Assembly (NCBI GenBank): GCA_029783825.1
Contig: JAREIK010000801.1
Coordinates: forward strand, 8,593,571-8,657,570
Length of the DNA: 64,000 nucleotides
Direction of reading: 5' to 3'
From: Sapria himalayana
Lineage: Eukaryota; Streptophyta; Magnoliopsida; Malpighiales; Rafflesiaceae
A program made the translations under genes and the position numbers. Below are positions 51,084-64,000 of this stretch, one piece after another (the first letter of the stretch is position 1; every line of letters begins with the position of its first letter). Below the pieces are notes generated by a model that saw only the letters and a program-made list of their open reading frames with translations, was not told the origin of the DNA and made no database searches.

Positions 51084-51827
51084 TTATCTGGGCCATGAAC
51101 TCAGCCCACCACTCTTGGAATCAACCTCCTAATTTATCAAGCATATGCTATTATTGTTGATCGCTCATTTATTGGTGTGATGATATTTACATATTTTCTA
51201 AAATTTTATTTTTCTTTTTTATTTCTTGCCTTGCATGTTCTTCCACACATCCATCTTTAACATATGCGTATTATCTATGCCGTCCATTTTAAAAATATAA
51301 TAGCTTATAATAGGCCAACATTTAAAATCACAAAGTATAATTGAATTAATAATTATCTATTAATTTTTCTAAACTTAATAATAGATGTTTTTTTTTTCAT
51401 AAAAAGAAAACTCATGACATTCTCCTTTTTTATCTCATCAATATTACTGTTTTGGTAGTAACAATATGAAATATCAATGGGCAAAAGGGTTAATTGCTTG
51501 ATCATTGAGAAAGGGTCATGATTTTAATCCCTAGGGATGTTGGACAGGCACTTTATGGCATATTTGTTATTTATCTTATTCATACTGTCATAGTGAGATT
51601 GGGACCATATCTGCTTTTATGGCATATTTTTTTGAAAAATGATGAAATATGTATTTTTTGGATAGGAGGAAGGTGGCCTCATATTTCTACTTGCCTTTCC
51701 AGTGGGATTAACTCAAGTGAAGGGGTTGTTATTTTCTTCCTAAGGAACTGCCTCTTTTTGTTGTAGTCTGCTGCATTTTTACTTTAAGAATCTTCTTTCT
51801 TTCAAAATAAATGGGATAGATCCTTCT

Positions 51828-52052
51828 TCCTCTATTTCCCTCTCTCTCTCTCTCTATCCCTCTCTCTCTCTCCCCCTTCCTCTCTCTCTCTCTCTCTCTC
51901 TCCCTCCCTTCCTCTCTCTCTCTCTCTCTCTCCCTCCCTTCCTCTCTCTCTCTCTCTCCCTTCCTCGCTTTCTCTCCCCCCCTCTTTCTCCCCCTCTCTT
52001 TCCATGTCTCTCTCCCCCCTCCCCTCCCTGTTTCTCTCTCTCTCTCTCTCCT
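51828..52052. repeat. Long CT-rich microsatellite
   Basis: (CT)n with ccctcc and ccttcct interruptions over about 220 bp, some 750 bp after the stop codon of the b5 reductase gene. Confidence 0.95.
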
Positions 52053-52092
52053 TATCTTTTGGACAAGTTTCGTTGCTTGTGTGCTGCTCCTC

Positions 52093-52290
52093 TTTTTTTG
52101 GTTTGTTTATGGTATAGTATGTGTGAGATGTTGTAGAAGTGTCTCCGTGTGCTATGTTGTGTAAGTTGGGTGTGAGATGCTGTTGTTGAAGTGTGTGTGT
52201 GTGTGTGTGTGTGTGTGCTATGTTGTGTTAGTTGTGTGTGAAATGCTGATGTCGAAGTGTGTGCTATGTTGTGCTATGTAAGCTGAGTGT
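52093..52290. repeat. (GT)n with ~100-bp tandem duplication
   Basis: A pure GT run at 52191-52217 lies between two copies of a unit containing gtgctatgttgtgt and gttgtgtgtga(g/a)atgctg. It directly follows the CT tract. Confidence 0.8.
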
Positions 52291-52299
52291 AGTGCATCG

Positions 52300-54300
52300 G
52301 ATCGGTGTTGAGTTGTTTCAGAAGAATTTTAGTGAGTAAAGTTTGTTGTGTAGTTGTGCCTAAAGTATATCCTAGATAGAAACTCATGCTATGTCTAGAA
52401 TATAATGCATTAATTTTGAGTCATTGACATGGACGAATACCTAAAGAATAATATGGAATGATATCTAGAGTATCCTCCTTAAAATTTTGGGTTCCTCTTT
52501 TGTTATTGTTTATGATTTCTATGGTTTTATATTTTTGAAAAATTATTTTGGTCTATGACAATTTCTAGCATTGTATGTTTTATAAATAGTTAGTACTGAA
52601 TATGTTTTTAGCATATATTATTTGTATTAGCAGTGTATGTATATTGAATTGTGGACTTTTTAGTACATTGTGAATTTTTGATCTTTTGATTTCTATTTTA
52701 ATTTTAATTAAAGTTTCTGCCATAATATCAAATATTTTTTTTTTGGTTTCGATTTAATTATTGTTCGATCGGCCTATCCCAACAACTAGTATTAGAGCAT
52801 TGCTTTCTAGTGTTGTCTAAAAAGTTATATCTAAATTTTTATCGCGAAGGTTGTTTCAATTATAGTGACGTGATATCTAGGTTATTTGTTATCATTATAT
52901 TGATATTTATGTGAAATTTATGAAAAAGATAATAAGAAATAATATGAAGTTGGAGATGTATGGGATTATGGATATGGCCAAATAACATATTATGATTATT
53001 CATTAAAAACTTTTAAGGAAATTGAAGGACGAAAAAATTATATTGTACACCATTGAAGATCACACCTTTAGAAAAATACTATGTAATTTCAAATGAAACA
53101 TCAACTTGATGCATCAGTCAATTACATGAATACTGAATCTTAGTAAAATTATTCCAACATATCTCTCACTATAAATGAGAGAGATGTTGAATTTACTAGC
53201 CACATAATTTTGATATGGGTAATATAATTAAGAAATTCATTCTTAATTATTAGGATGGTGAATTTATTAGCCACATAATTTACCATGCCTAGATTACCTT
53301 ACTATACCGAGTCAAATGAATCCCTATGGTGTCCTTATGACAGGTGTCAGCCATCAAAATAGAGCATAAAAGAGAAAAAAAAAGAAACTAATTATCGAAA
53401 GAGGAATCATTTTATTTTACGCAATAAGAGTCATCTTTCATCGAAGCTAAAATAGTTAAAGAGAAAATAATTTGGAGAAGACTATAGATATATAGTAAGC
53501 ATTCTCCAAGTAAAAAAAAAGTATAACAGGTGTTATTATTCATATTTTGTAGAATATGCAGTTTATAACCATAGATAGAAAAGTATGCCTTATGGAGGAG
53601 ATATACAACTTATGTATAGTAATGTTAGTGGATAGGAAAGATGGTATTTACTTTGGGAAATACAACTTCAATAGAAAAAGCTATTATTTGTAGTGATACA
53701 AAAAAAAATTTTGAAGATAAGATTTTTAACTCTTAGAATGTGGAGTGAAATATGTTGAGAATGTTGTAACAAATATTTTATAATCATTTGGGAGGGTTTA
53801 TAATTTCATTGCAACGAAATAGAAGATAATCGTGGTTAACAGAGATCAAAAACTTAAAAATGATGTACTATATTGAGAGAATTAATGAGTTGGAGTATTA
53901 GGATAATGTAGTACAAACAAAAAAGACTTGTATTATGCAATAACATCTTTTTGATGGTGCATATAATTTAATTTGGATATGACAAGATGTATTGCATAAC
54001 ATGATTACAAAGATTTTGGATTGGACATCAAGTTCTAGAAGAGATTTAGAAAGACTATCCATTTTGTTACCTTCATTTGGAATACTCCATTACAGATTTT
54101 GTCTTTAAGAAGTATCATTCTAAGGGCAAATCATAATGGCAACCACCTTGAATATGTAGATATGTATTATTTTATTATTTTTTCTTTGTGTACTTACAAG
54201 TTTTTGGGTGTATTTGTAACAATGAAGAAGTGTATGATATATTTTTTTGTAAGTGAGGGGATTGAGTGCTCGAGGATGAGGAATAATTTTAATGTGTGAA
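52300..54300 (+). mobile_element. Possible LTR-retrotransposon 5' part
   Basis: The sequence actagtattagagcattgc at about 52787 resembles the copia primer-binding TGGTATCAGAGC. Text before it ends ..aaca, as an LTR end would. From 52900 to 54120 there are broken frames of about gag length but no zinc knuckle I can defend. It could be the 5' half of the element whose pol lies at 56830-59340. Speculative. Confidence 0.35.
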
Positions 54301-54539
54301 TTTATTCAGTATGTCAAATATTTAATAATAATGACTATTTGATATGATTTTCATGATATATTTTGTCTGAAAGAGAGATTTATTTGTAACAATTTCATAA
54401 AATTTAGTTTTATAGAATTTTAATGAAAAGTTGTGAAATTGAGAGTTTTTAGTGTAAAATATGCTGCTTGGTTGAGTTAGTGAATTGAAGGTGTGAGAAA
54501 ATTCATATGATAGCATGTGATATCTTATGACTTGGTTAC

Positions 54540-56763
54540 ATGTTTGAGTACTTATAGATTGGTTTTGACATTCATTCTTAGTCAAAACTTTATATACATA
54601 ATCATGACATCTTCGTATGCCACGGATCTACTATCTTGTTGATATAATTATTTTATTATGCAACATATTCTTTTTCCTAGGAAGATTTATTGGAGTCATA
54701 GTCAAACTAGCTTGAAACAACTTCATGACTATAACATTAACTTTACACTGCAGCAACCAAGTATCCTAATTGTACTAAAAGTTGTAACAATCTCCAGATG
54801 CCATGACTTTTTCATTACCAAACTACAAGATACTCAAGTCAATGCTGTGATGTTGATCTGGATTTGTGGTTTTTAGCTAAAGAATATTATAGAGAACCAA
54901 ACTTGAGCCCCAATCAACACAAGTACCATAACTCTTGGTTGGTGAGAGAAATCAAAGTCATAGTCATTCTTTAGTGTCGATTGTCATGACATTGAGTTAT
55001 AGAAGTGAAATGCACAAGTCATAATCATATTTCATCATCATGACTTTGTGTTATATATGCTAAATGAGTCACCATTACTTATTCAAATGTCGTGACTATC
55101 TTCCATAGAAAGGAGATCAATGTCATGTTCGTGTCATGCATCATGACTTTGTGTTATAGAGGTTAAATTAGTCATCGATACTTTCTCAACATTATAACTA
55201 TTAAGCAAAGGAAAGAGACTAAAGTCATGGGTCGTGTCCAGCACCATGACTTTGTGTTATATTATCAAAAGACTAGAGTTGTGACTTTTATTCAGTGCTA
55301 TAACTTTCAATTAAAGAAATTTGCATTAGATGCTTGGGAATATAATGAAAACACACAAGAAGCACGAGGAAAATGACCCAAAAGGCTCAACAACTCTATT
55401 TTTGAGGTGATAGATGAGCAACAAGGGTGATACAAAGTATAAGCATAAATATTAGGTGGTCATGCATTCCAACTATCTCATAGGAGCAAATCAAAGTAAA
55501 ATTGAGTGATTTTGGTTTTCAAGTCTAGATTTTTTTCGAGTACTAAAATTGAGCACTTGAATTTCAAATGAGATGAATTTTCCCCTTTGTCACATATTAT
55601 TCTCTCTATTTTCAAGCTAAAAGGTGGATCTAAGAATGATATAATATGTTTATTGTGATGAATGCTTTAATATATTATTTTGATGTAATTTTTTTTAGTT
55701 ATGAATGGTTTGATAATTAAATATAACTAAAACTAGGGTTTTGGATATTGGTGGCTTCATGTATTATTAGAGTGATAGTTGGTAATAGGTAGGTGACAAA
55801 ATACACTTATATATATATATGGCAGGAAATAAGTGACAATCCTTTCAATTATGATGTACGAGACAAACTCATACGCGCAAACTTAAAATTGAGGTATATT
55901 TAATTATTATGAATATGATAATTATGAAGCTAAAAGCATAAATCCCTCCATAGGTCACTTCATTATTTATGATATAGAAGAACTAACTATCAATTGATGA
56001 TGAGTAGTAAATATAATATTCTTTTGAGAGTTTTACTTTTAGTATGTGAATTACCTATGGTGAGGGATGGTGATAGGTAAAATGCAATAGGTATGAACAA
56101 ATGTGATTCGTATAATGATGATAGTCCTATTAGTTATGTTTGGTCATATGGCTTCCATTAGTAAAATACAAAGAAAATTGATGTTAATTATATGAATATG
56201 GTATTAACGAAGCCAAAAGTGTAAATATTTTTTTATCACATTATTTCTTATCAAGAAAGATGCTAATTGTTAAAGAATAAGAATTTATATTCAAAGTAAT
56301 CATTAAAGGTAGTCAATGAATTACCTAAAAGATGATAACTTGTAAATCTCATTCGAGTAGGGTCTAGGGATGATGTATTGTTTCACTAGTAAAGTATCGA
56401 GGGGATAAATACTAGAGGATCATCATTGGGAAGAGCTTAATTGTTAATAACCATTTTGTATGATGATAGGGCAAGATGTCCTTCCATAATTATCTAGTAT
56501 TCCTTCTATGATTGAGTATAATCACAACAATGTTATTTATGAATTTCATCACAAATAAAAATATAAATCATTCCTAGAATCTATGATTTATGACTTGAAT
56601 CCTATTTATTATGCTTACTAAAGTAACTATTAATTATCACTGGCTGATATAATATTATATGTGCAATCATTGTAGAATCGATATCTAGACTAAATATACA
56701 CTTTATTACTTGTGTGACTCATGCTTACAGAATGATATTGGGAAAGTGACACTCGCCCAATTA
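54540..56763. repeat. Left arm of a ~2.1-kb inverted repeat
   Basis: Matches the reverse complement of 59355-61470 over its whole length in the same order. Shared marks are tgatgtacgagacaaactca (55852), tgtgattcgtat (56101), cctagaatcta (56573) and a late atgatattgg (56732). It contains roughly 103-bp internal repeats with catgactttgtgttat at 55039, 55141 and 55245. Confidence 0.85.
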
Positions 56764-56829
56764 GTTTTTGGTATATTCATAACCATAAAATTAGGTATTA
56801 AAACAAAACTACAACAAATATCTTCAATC

Positions 56830-59340
56830 TTATTTATGCTAATATTTTCTTTATGCATAACAAAATACTTAGTGGGGGCCTTTATTTTGTTATATTTATT
56901 GATGATCACTCTAAAAAATAGTAGACATATACATTGAAAACTAAAGATCACATCTTTCTTATGTTTAAAGATTTTCACATTATAGTTGAGAGAGAGACTA
57001 ATAGGATATTGATTTCCATATATTCTGATAATGAGATAGGATATAGAGGTTAGTTTGAGGGATATTATATATCCCATGATATTAGATTTGAAAAGATATC
57101 AACCAAAATGTCATAATTAAATAGCTTCGCAGAGAGGATAAATCAGACTATTAATTAAAAAGTTAAGTGCATGTTTTCTCATGTGTCTTCCCACAAAATT
57201 TAAGAGAGAAACTATATATATAACTATTAATATAATTAACATGTGTCATTTTACCCAAAAGATAGAGATGTTTCCAATAAAATTTGTACTAGAAAAGCTA
57301 TTTCACATGATCACCTAAAAGTATTTTTTTTACAAAGCCTTCATTCGTATCCCAAAAGAAGAACAATCAAAACTCATTTATACTGCACATACATACACCT
57401 TCTTTGACTATGGATGTGAGGATTTTGGGTATACTTTGAGACATGATCACTAGAAATCTTGTTTAGAGCATAAATGTGATTTTTCTAGAGGATCAATTAG
57501 TGGATGACAATCTTCCAAGTAAAAAAGAGAGTGACCCAATATAGATTCTAATTCAAATAGATTCAATGCAAGCTCATTCAATAGATTAGTCTAATCAAGG
57601 AGGAAAATTAAGTAATTGCCTAATGATTCTAAGCCACAAGATTTATCTAATATCTTTGAGCCCCATGATGCATCTATTGAGTTGGTGAAAGACTATATTC
57701 CAGCTAGAACTAGGCATGACCTATTAATTCTTAATGATACATCTTAGTCTAACTTGACAAGATCATTTAGGCCCCATCAGTTATCCTCTAAATTCCATGA
57801 TTACATATTACTCATAGTTGCTAGTGAGCCCAAGATTTTTCAGAAGATCATCTCATTTGAGAATAAAGAAGAATGACTATATGCTATGCAGGAAGAGAAG
57901 AAGTCTCTTCATATTAACCATACTTATGATATGATACCTTTACCCAAAGGAAAGTAAGCTCTAAAAAATAAGTGGCTCTTCAAACTAAAACACAAAGATT
58001 ATAATTTATAACTAAGATACAAGGCTCGATTAGTATTTTAAGTGTCTATTCAAAAAAAAAAGAATTGATTTTGATGAGATATATTATTTTTTCAATTATT
58101 AGTTGAGTGATGAGTAACTTATATTTTTATTATATATTAATGACATGCTGATCATTGGCTAGAATAAAGCATAGTTTGATAGACGTAAGGAAGATCTAGG
58201 AAAAGTCTTTTCTATGAAAGACTTGGGCTCAACCAGATAGATTCTAAGGATGGTTGTCATCTAGATTAGCCACTCTATGTATATTTGGTTATCTAAAAAA
58301 TATTATATCGATAAAATTCTTGAGAGATTTTTAATGAAAGAGGCTAAGTTGGTCTTAAAGGTATAAAATGAGTCGTGCCATGCAGGCATGACCCATTTTT
58401 TATGTCCATTTGGGCCATCATGTTGTGCCTAACATGAACCTAAAAATGGGTTGCCCGACACAACTCATTGGCATGCCTTTTGGTTAGGTCATATCGGGTC
58501 ATGCCAAGTCATGCTGGGTCATGTCAAGTCAGCCAAGTCAGGTTAGACCTAATCATGCTAGCCCAATTCCATGCTAGCTTGGGTTCATCCCAGGCTAGCC
58601 TGGTTTGTTCCAAGCTAGCTTGGGTTCAATCTAGGTTAGGCTGGGCTAGGACTAGGCTTGGCTATTTGGTTAGCCAAGCCAATACTAGCTCGCTTGAGCC
58701 ATCATACGGAGTCGTGTCGTGGCATGCCTCCCATGCCAGAAACTTTGGGCTAGCATGGCTTGAGCCATGCTATGGGCTAGCCCATGGCATGTATATGCAC
58801 ATCTTTGAATCAGGTCGTGTTATGCCATGCACAGATTAATCATGTCATGCTTGACGTCATGCTCAGGCACCCAACCTAGTTGATACCTCTTGCTGGTCTC
58901 AACCTCTTTAGTCAGATATTTTAAACTGAACATTGAGCAGTCTCAAGAGTAATAAGGAAATAAGAGACATGTGTCATCTTCCCTATGGCTCAACTATCTG
59001 CTATCCTATTAAAGTTTTAAAATATACTAGAATAGATATAACACACACAACTAACTTTTTGAATCATTTTCTTTTGAATTCAAGTAGATATCACTAGCCT
59101 ATAGTGCAAACTATCTTCAATATCTATAGAAGAATTCTCAACTATTTTTATGCTTGGCGAGTTAAAATCCATACTTTTCATATATATTGATTTCGATATG
59201 GCTGGTGATTTAGATTTACATAGATTCACCTCTAGTTATGCAATAACATTTGAATGGAGAGTTCTATCCTAGTAATCCAAGTTACATAAGTGCATTGTAC
59301 TATTGTGTGGCTTTGTTACAATACTTAATTTTAATGATTA
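56830..59340 (+). pseudogene. Ty1/copia INT-RT-RNaseH remnant between inverted arms
   Basis: Integrase: GGLYFVIFIDDHSKK-like text from about 56870, SDNE near 57020, AERIN near 57130 and a KAISHDHLKVF segment near 57290. RT: HDASIELVKDYIP-like text at about 57670, EEKKSLH..YDMIPLPKGK near 57890-57960, KARLV near 58020, and after a deletion YINDMLIIG near 58130 and KDLG near 58220. RNaseH: about 58892-59340, with a DMAGDLD segment near 59200 and a SKLHKC segment near 59280. Frame breaks occur in every domain and a hAT MITE splits RT from RNaseH. Confidence 0.85.
58356..58891. mobile_element. Decayed hAT MITE, 536 bp, inside copia RT/RNaseH
   Basis: It begins taaaggtataaaatgagtcg and ends cctagttgatacctctt. 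It is flanked by GTTGGTCT (58348-58355) and GCTGGTCT (58892-58899), a 7 of 8 match. The GC-rich interior carries gggtcatgc- and gctagcctgg-type repeats. The open frame 58468-58839 is a composition artefact. Confidence 0.85.
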
Positions 59341-59354
59341 AGTGTATCCTAAAA

Positions 59355-61470
59355 GCTGGTTGGGTGTTTCTTGTCCAATATCATTTCATAAGTATATGAG
59401 TCATACAAATAATAAAACTTATCTTTAGTCCATATATCAATCCTATAAGGATTGCACATGCAATATTAAGATAGTTAATAATAATGTATAGCTACTCTAG
59501 TAGACATAAAGTAGGATTCAAGTTGTAAATCCTAGATTCTAGGAATGCATCAATTATTGAATCCTTCTCATTGATAGTTCCTCATGGGTATTCCATCAGT
59601 ATTTTATTACCGAGACTCCACATTATCTCTACTTGCAAGTCATTCATAATTTCTCACCTTTTAGATAACTCATTAATTACTCTTAATAGTTGCTTTGAAT
59701 ACACATTCTTATTCTTTGACCTCTAGTATCTTTATCAATAAGAATTGATATGGTAATAAGAGTGTTAGAACTTTCAGCTTCATTAGCATCATACTTGCAT
59801 AATTAATATATATTTTTCTTTATGTTTCACTGGTAGTAATTATATGACTAAATATAACTCATAAGACTATCATCATCATCATACGAATCACATCCTTATA
59901 TACCAGTTATATGGCTTACATGCTACCATCATTCACTATGATAAGTGACTCTCATACTAAAGGTAAAACCCTTAAGAGAATATTCTATTAATTATCTAAT
60001 ATTAATTGATGGTTAGTTCTTCTAAGAAATGTGTAATAAAGTTTTCTATAAAAGTGTTCATGCATTTAGTTATATAAACATCATACTCACAATGATTAAA
60101 CATATCTCAATTTCAAGAGTTGACATGTGAGTTTGTCTCGTACATCATGGTCAAAAAAGTTATCACTTCTTTCATTTGGTATGCATGAGTTTGTTTCATG
60201 ACTTTTATATCACCGTCTGCCACTTCAATCACACATGAACCAACTAATATTCAAAACCCTAATCTGATTTCTATTTAACTTTTAATTCATTTATATCCAA
60301 ATAATATCAGAATAAAATATTAAATTGAAGTATTAATCATACTATCCATCACAAGACACATATTACATCATCTCTAGGTTTTTTTAGCCTAAACTTAGAA
60401 AGAATAATATATAAGATAAGTGAAAATTCATCTCATATGAATCTAGATGCCCAATTTTAGCCATTGGGAGAATCTTTGCTTTAAAACCTAAATTGTTCAA
60501 AATTTACTAAATTTCACTTTTATTTTCCCTCATAAGGGGGTAAGAATACATGCCCTCCTCATAGAATTTATGCTTGCGCCTTTTTTTACCCTTGTTTCTC
60601 ATGAACCACTTCAAAAATAGAGTTGTAGAGCCTTTTGAGTTATCTTTCTCATGCCTCTCAGATCTTTTTTGACTCCCTAGGGGTTTCGTTATACTCAAGT
60701 GTCAAGTGCGAGTTTTCTTAAGTAAAAATCATGACATATAATAAAAATTATGGCTTTTATCTCTTAGTTATGTAACACAAAGCCACGTCACTAAGTATGA
60801 GCTATAACTTTGGTCTTTTTCCTTTACTTGTTGGTCATGATACTAAAAAAAGTTGAGATTGCTTGTCTCTATAATATAGAATCGTGATACTGGATATGAG
60901 ATATAAATTTTATATATTTTCTCTTCTTAGTAGTCACAATACTCGAAAAATTCATGATAACCATTTAGCCTTTGTAACAAAAAATCACTTTGCAAGAATA
61001 TAGTCATGGCTTGTGCATTTCACTTCTATAACCCAAAGTCATAACATTGGAGTATTGTCATGAATTTGATTTCTCTTTTGAGCCAAGAGTCATGGTACTT
61101 ATGTTTATTATGACTTGATTTTGGTTCTCTGTAATATTTGTTAGCCAAAATTCATGATGCCAGATTAGTATCATGGTTTTGGCTTGAGTATTATGTAATT
61201 TGGTAAAGGAAAGGGTATTCCATCTAGAGGCTACCACAATATTTAGTATTAGTAGGGTACTTAGTTGTTATGATATGAAATTAATGTCATAACAATGAGT
61301 TTGTTTTGAGCTAGTTTGGTTGTGACTCTAAAAAATCTTCTCAACTAAAAGTGAATGTTACACAATGAAATAATTGTGTCAATAAGGTGGTACAATTGTG
61401 ACATATGAAATTACCATGACTATGTGTATATAATTTTAGCCCAGAATTTACATAGAAACTAATATATAAG
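59355..61470. repeat. Right arm of the ~2.1-kb inverted repeat
   Basis: Reverse-complement partner of 54540-56763. It begins right after the copia RNaseH remnant and ends near 61470, where similarity fades (catagaaactaatatat repeats follow at 61452-61512). Confidence 0.85.
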
Positions 61471-63505
61471 AGCTTAAAAGTATAATCAAGTAGTTACATA
61501 GAAACTAATATATGAAAGTATAATCATATTCAAATGGACAACATAATTTAATGTGTAGGAAGAAATTCCACTCTTTCCTGTATGGTTTCTTCTACCTCAA
61601 CTGCCTATTCACTTCTTCAATAAACTATCTCTCTTCTCCATTTATAAAATTATCAGAAATATTCTATTAATGTATCAAGCGACTACCACTCTTACTAGAC
61701 CATGTGTGGCAAGGGTTTGCATTGAGGTTAACATACAAGCTCTTATCCCGCAAAGGATATGGATTCGACACAACAAAGATATAAGCTATCGGTAGCCTAT
61801 CATTCCTGAACAGCTCCCTAGCTACTATGGGAAATGTAAATAAAGGGGACATTAAATAGAGGAATGTATGGTCGAGTCTTGTGATAAATTGAACATTGAG
61901 AACCTTAGCACGAAAAAAGAGAAATGGGTGTCGAGACCCATAAATAAACAAGGGCAACTCAATGTTGAAGGTAAGGCTAATCAATCTGAAACTTTGAATA
62001 ATCCTGATACTTTAACAGAATCTCCTCCCTTATAAAAATAAACTACTAGCAATAACTCTGTGCAATCTGAGGCAGAAAAAATCAAAACAATGATGGATAA
62101 AATTAAAGACATAGTTATCAAAACAACTCTGTGCAATCTGAAAGAGGGGTTTATTATAAATAAACCCCTCTTCCAGGATGAATATATTATAAAAAGCATA
62201 CCAAACAATTAGTATTATTTAATATATAACATATCAAATAACTATTCAATATTGAGTCTGAGTTTATTATATTTATGAAGCTTGCAAAAAATTTTTATGG
62301 ATAAAAATGTTTCTTATAAGCTATGATATGTAATATGATACATATACTATATGGTGCAATAGTCAAAGTATTATACATATTTCAAATAGCTAACATTCCA
62401 TAATAAGTTGAAGCACATTTATGTGCAGTATTATTTAATACTATATGTATTAAAAAAATCAATTGTACTTGAAAAAGTAACCAAAAATAAAATAACATCG
62501 ATATATTTACTAAATTATTGTCTTTAGCTAACTTTAATTTATTTAAGTCGCGTAATGATATGCATCTCCCCATACATGGTAGAGAGAGAAATTTGTTGTA
62601 TCTACTCGAGTTAGGTAAACATAGTTTTACTTGGTGTGTTTATTTTTGATTATTTTAATAGTAATATATAATTATTATTTTAAGTCATCTTGTTTTATTT
62701 TTTAGCTAGTGGTATTTTATTCTATTTTTGTTTTTTTGTAGGTATAGAACATGATGGACCAAGAACATAAGATAATTTCCCAAAATTCAAAAAAAAATAC
62801 ATAATTTACTTTTTTTTTCATGTGTAGCACCTAAAGATGGGAGAAGTGTCCTCATCAATCTTATATTAAAAAATGATGGAATCATTTTTTTTTAGTGTAA
62901 AAGAGGAAGGTGGCTTGATTTTTCTACTCTCCCCTCTCATATTAAGGATCCCAAGATCATAAACAAAATAAAATTATAATAAAAATTGTCATATTATTTT
63001 AAAATGTAATCTCACCTATATTAATTCTTTTATAATTGACTTTTTTTGGCCTACTTGACTATTTAAATCTCTTCATAGAAAAATCATATTGATAAAAAAA
63101 TTGCTTGAACTGAAAATTTGCATAACTTATTCCAAGTTAACTTGAGTAACACGCATTGTAATAACATGTGCTACGCCTTCTTTTAAGGTTGAAGTAATAG
63201 TGTAATACTCATACTCATAAATTAGAAAACTCATGTAAATGATAATGATCATTCTTAAAAATATTATCTACTATTTTTTTTTGCCTATGAATGATGAGTT
63301 CATTTTCTAGATGTATAACTAACCAAATTAAATTTGTTAAAGTAGATCAAGATGATCAAAAAAAAATTAGAATGATAGAGCTTGTATTACATAATTTATC
63401 AAAATTAAAAAGACAAGCATTTTAGTGTGCAAAATCAATTTTATTTCAATAACATTAAATTGAAGAATCTTGAATTATTCTTCAAAATATAAATCATTTC
63501 ATACT
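61471..63505. other. Stretch without recognised gene
   Basis: Minus frames 61667-61984 and 61981-62208 are open but match no family I know and have no start context. A repeated phrase caaaacaa.tctgtgcaatctga at 62055-62140 suggests a small tandem duplication. A T/A-rich remainder. Confidence 0.35.
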
Positions 63506-64000
63506 TAGGGCCTGTTTGATAATGTACTTAAAATCTTCAAACTATTGAAAATTAAAATTTTCAATGGTTTGAAATTTTAAGTACGCTTGATAAAAAAAAT
63601 ATTGGAAGCTAAAAATTTAAATTTTAAGTAAAAATTAATTGAAAAATTCAAGTAGGTAGAGACCTATTTAATGTTGAATGTTGAAAATTTTCAACAAATT
63701 TTTTTTAAAAAAATTATCATTTTGTTTTTTTTATTTCTTTTTCGTTTTCTCATTCATGCTATAATTCAGATTGTGAATCTGTCTTCTCCTCCACCTTTTT
63801 CTGCCACCACAAATCTTAATCCTAACCCTCTTTCATGATTAATTTAAGAGAAAAAATAACAAATCAACTAGTTATTCATTAATTTTTGCTTTTATATTAA
63901 AATTTTAGATAGTTTAGAAAGAGTTTAGATTTTATTGGTTATTTTTTTAACATTTTTATTTCTTTTTTGGATTTATAATTTATTTATAGATATATTTTTA
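63506..64000. mobile_element. Possible hAT-type element start, cut by window end
   Basis: The sequence tagggcctgtttgataatg at about 63506 resembles the GGGCCTGTTTG termini of a common plant hAT/MITE group. It is followed by AT-rich near-palindromic text (attgaaaattaaaattttcaatggtttgaaa at 63544-63575). The other end is not in the window. Confidence 0.4.

Noticed and set aside
58468..58839. 123-residue open frame
   Set aside because: Lies wholly inside a MITE bounded by an 8-bp TSD; tandem gcta/gtca motifs explain it.
54540..61470. Inverted arms as the LTRs of the enclosed copia element
   Set aside because: LTRs are direct repeats; these arms are in opposite orientation.

Overview
This window is nuclear DNA from a flowering plant. 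The evidence is GT-AG introns, a plant-type NADH-cytochrome b5 reductase gene, and dense hAT, Ty1/copia and miniature (MITE) transposons. The sequence is AT-rich with GC-rich islands, and most of those islands are the ends of hAT-family elements. I cannot name the species. Long TE-filled introns suggest a repeat-rich genome, and a monocot is possible but unproven.

The only host gene I can support is one NADH-cytochrome b5 reductase (CBR1-like) on the + strand. It has eight coding exons between 11977 and 51083. The last 243 or so codons are present with consistent splice phases. The first exon, expected to encode the N-terminal membrane anchor, was not found and is probably upstream. Three introns are very long (about 9.6, 10.7 and 17.2 kb) and four are short (80 to 458 bp). 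Positions 1-11976 therefore probably lie in the preceding intron or upstream region.

The rest is layered mobile DNA. Region 165-8577 is a four-level nest: a long-inverted-repeat element (D), a reversed hAT (A, 380-7697), a MITE (B, 3017-7080) and a decayed full-length hAT (C, 3326-6812). Target-site duplications support levels A and B; C has only an imperfect 7-bp one, and none was found for D. A second TIR family with an ACGTG-type palindrome occurs at 10425, 29149 and 36455. Intron space at 18.3-19.1 kb holds a MITE inside a MITE. The 25.9-28.1 kb region holds a minus-strand copia pol remnant. An internally deleted hAT with another insertion in it lies at 29.0-30.4 kb. A tandem array of copia RNaseH-LTR ends lies at 34.1-35.4 kb. 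Broken hAT copies fill 35.7-44.4 kb. A short-LTR copia carrying a Tourist-like MITE lies at 46.5-49.6 kb.

Downstream of the gene there are long CT/GT microsatellites, a possible LTR-retroelement 5' end, and a pair of inverted arms of about 2.1 kb (54.5-56.8 and 59.4-61.5 kb) bracketing a copia INT-RT-RNaseH remnant that itself carries a hAT MITE. From about 61.5 kb to the end there is no recognisable gene, apart from the start of another possible hAT-type element near 63.5 kb. No RNA gene, CRISPR array or prokaryotic-type system was seen. All repeat similarities were judged by eye.
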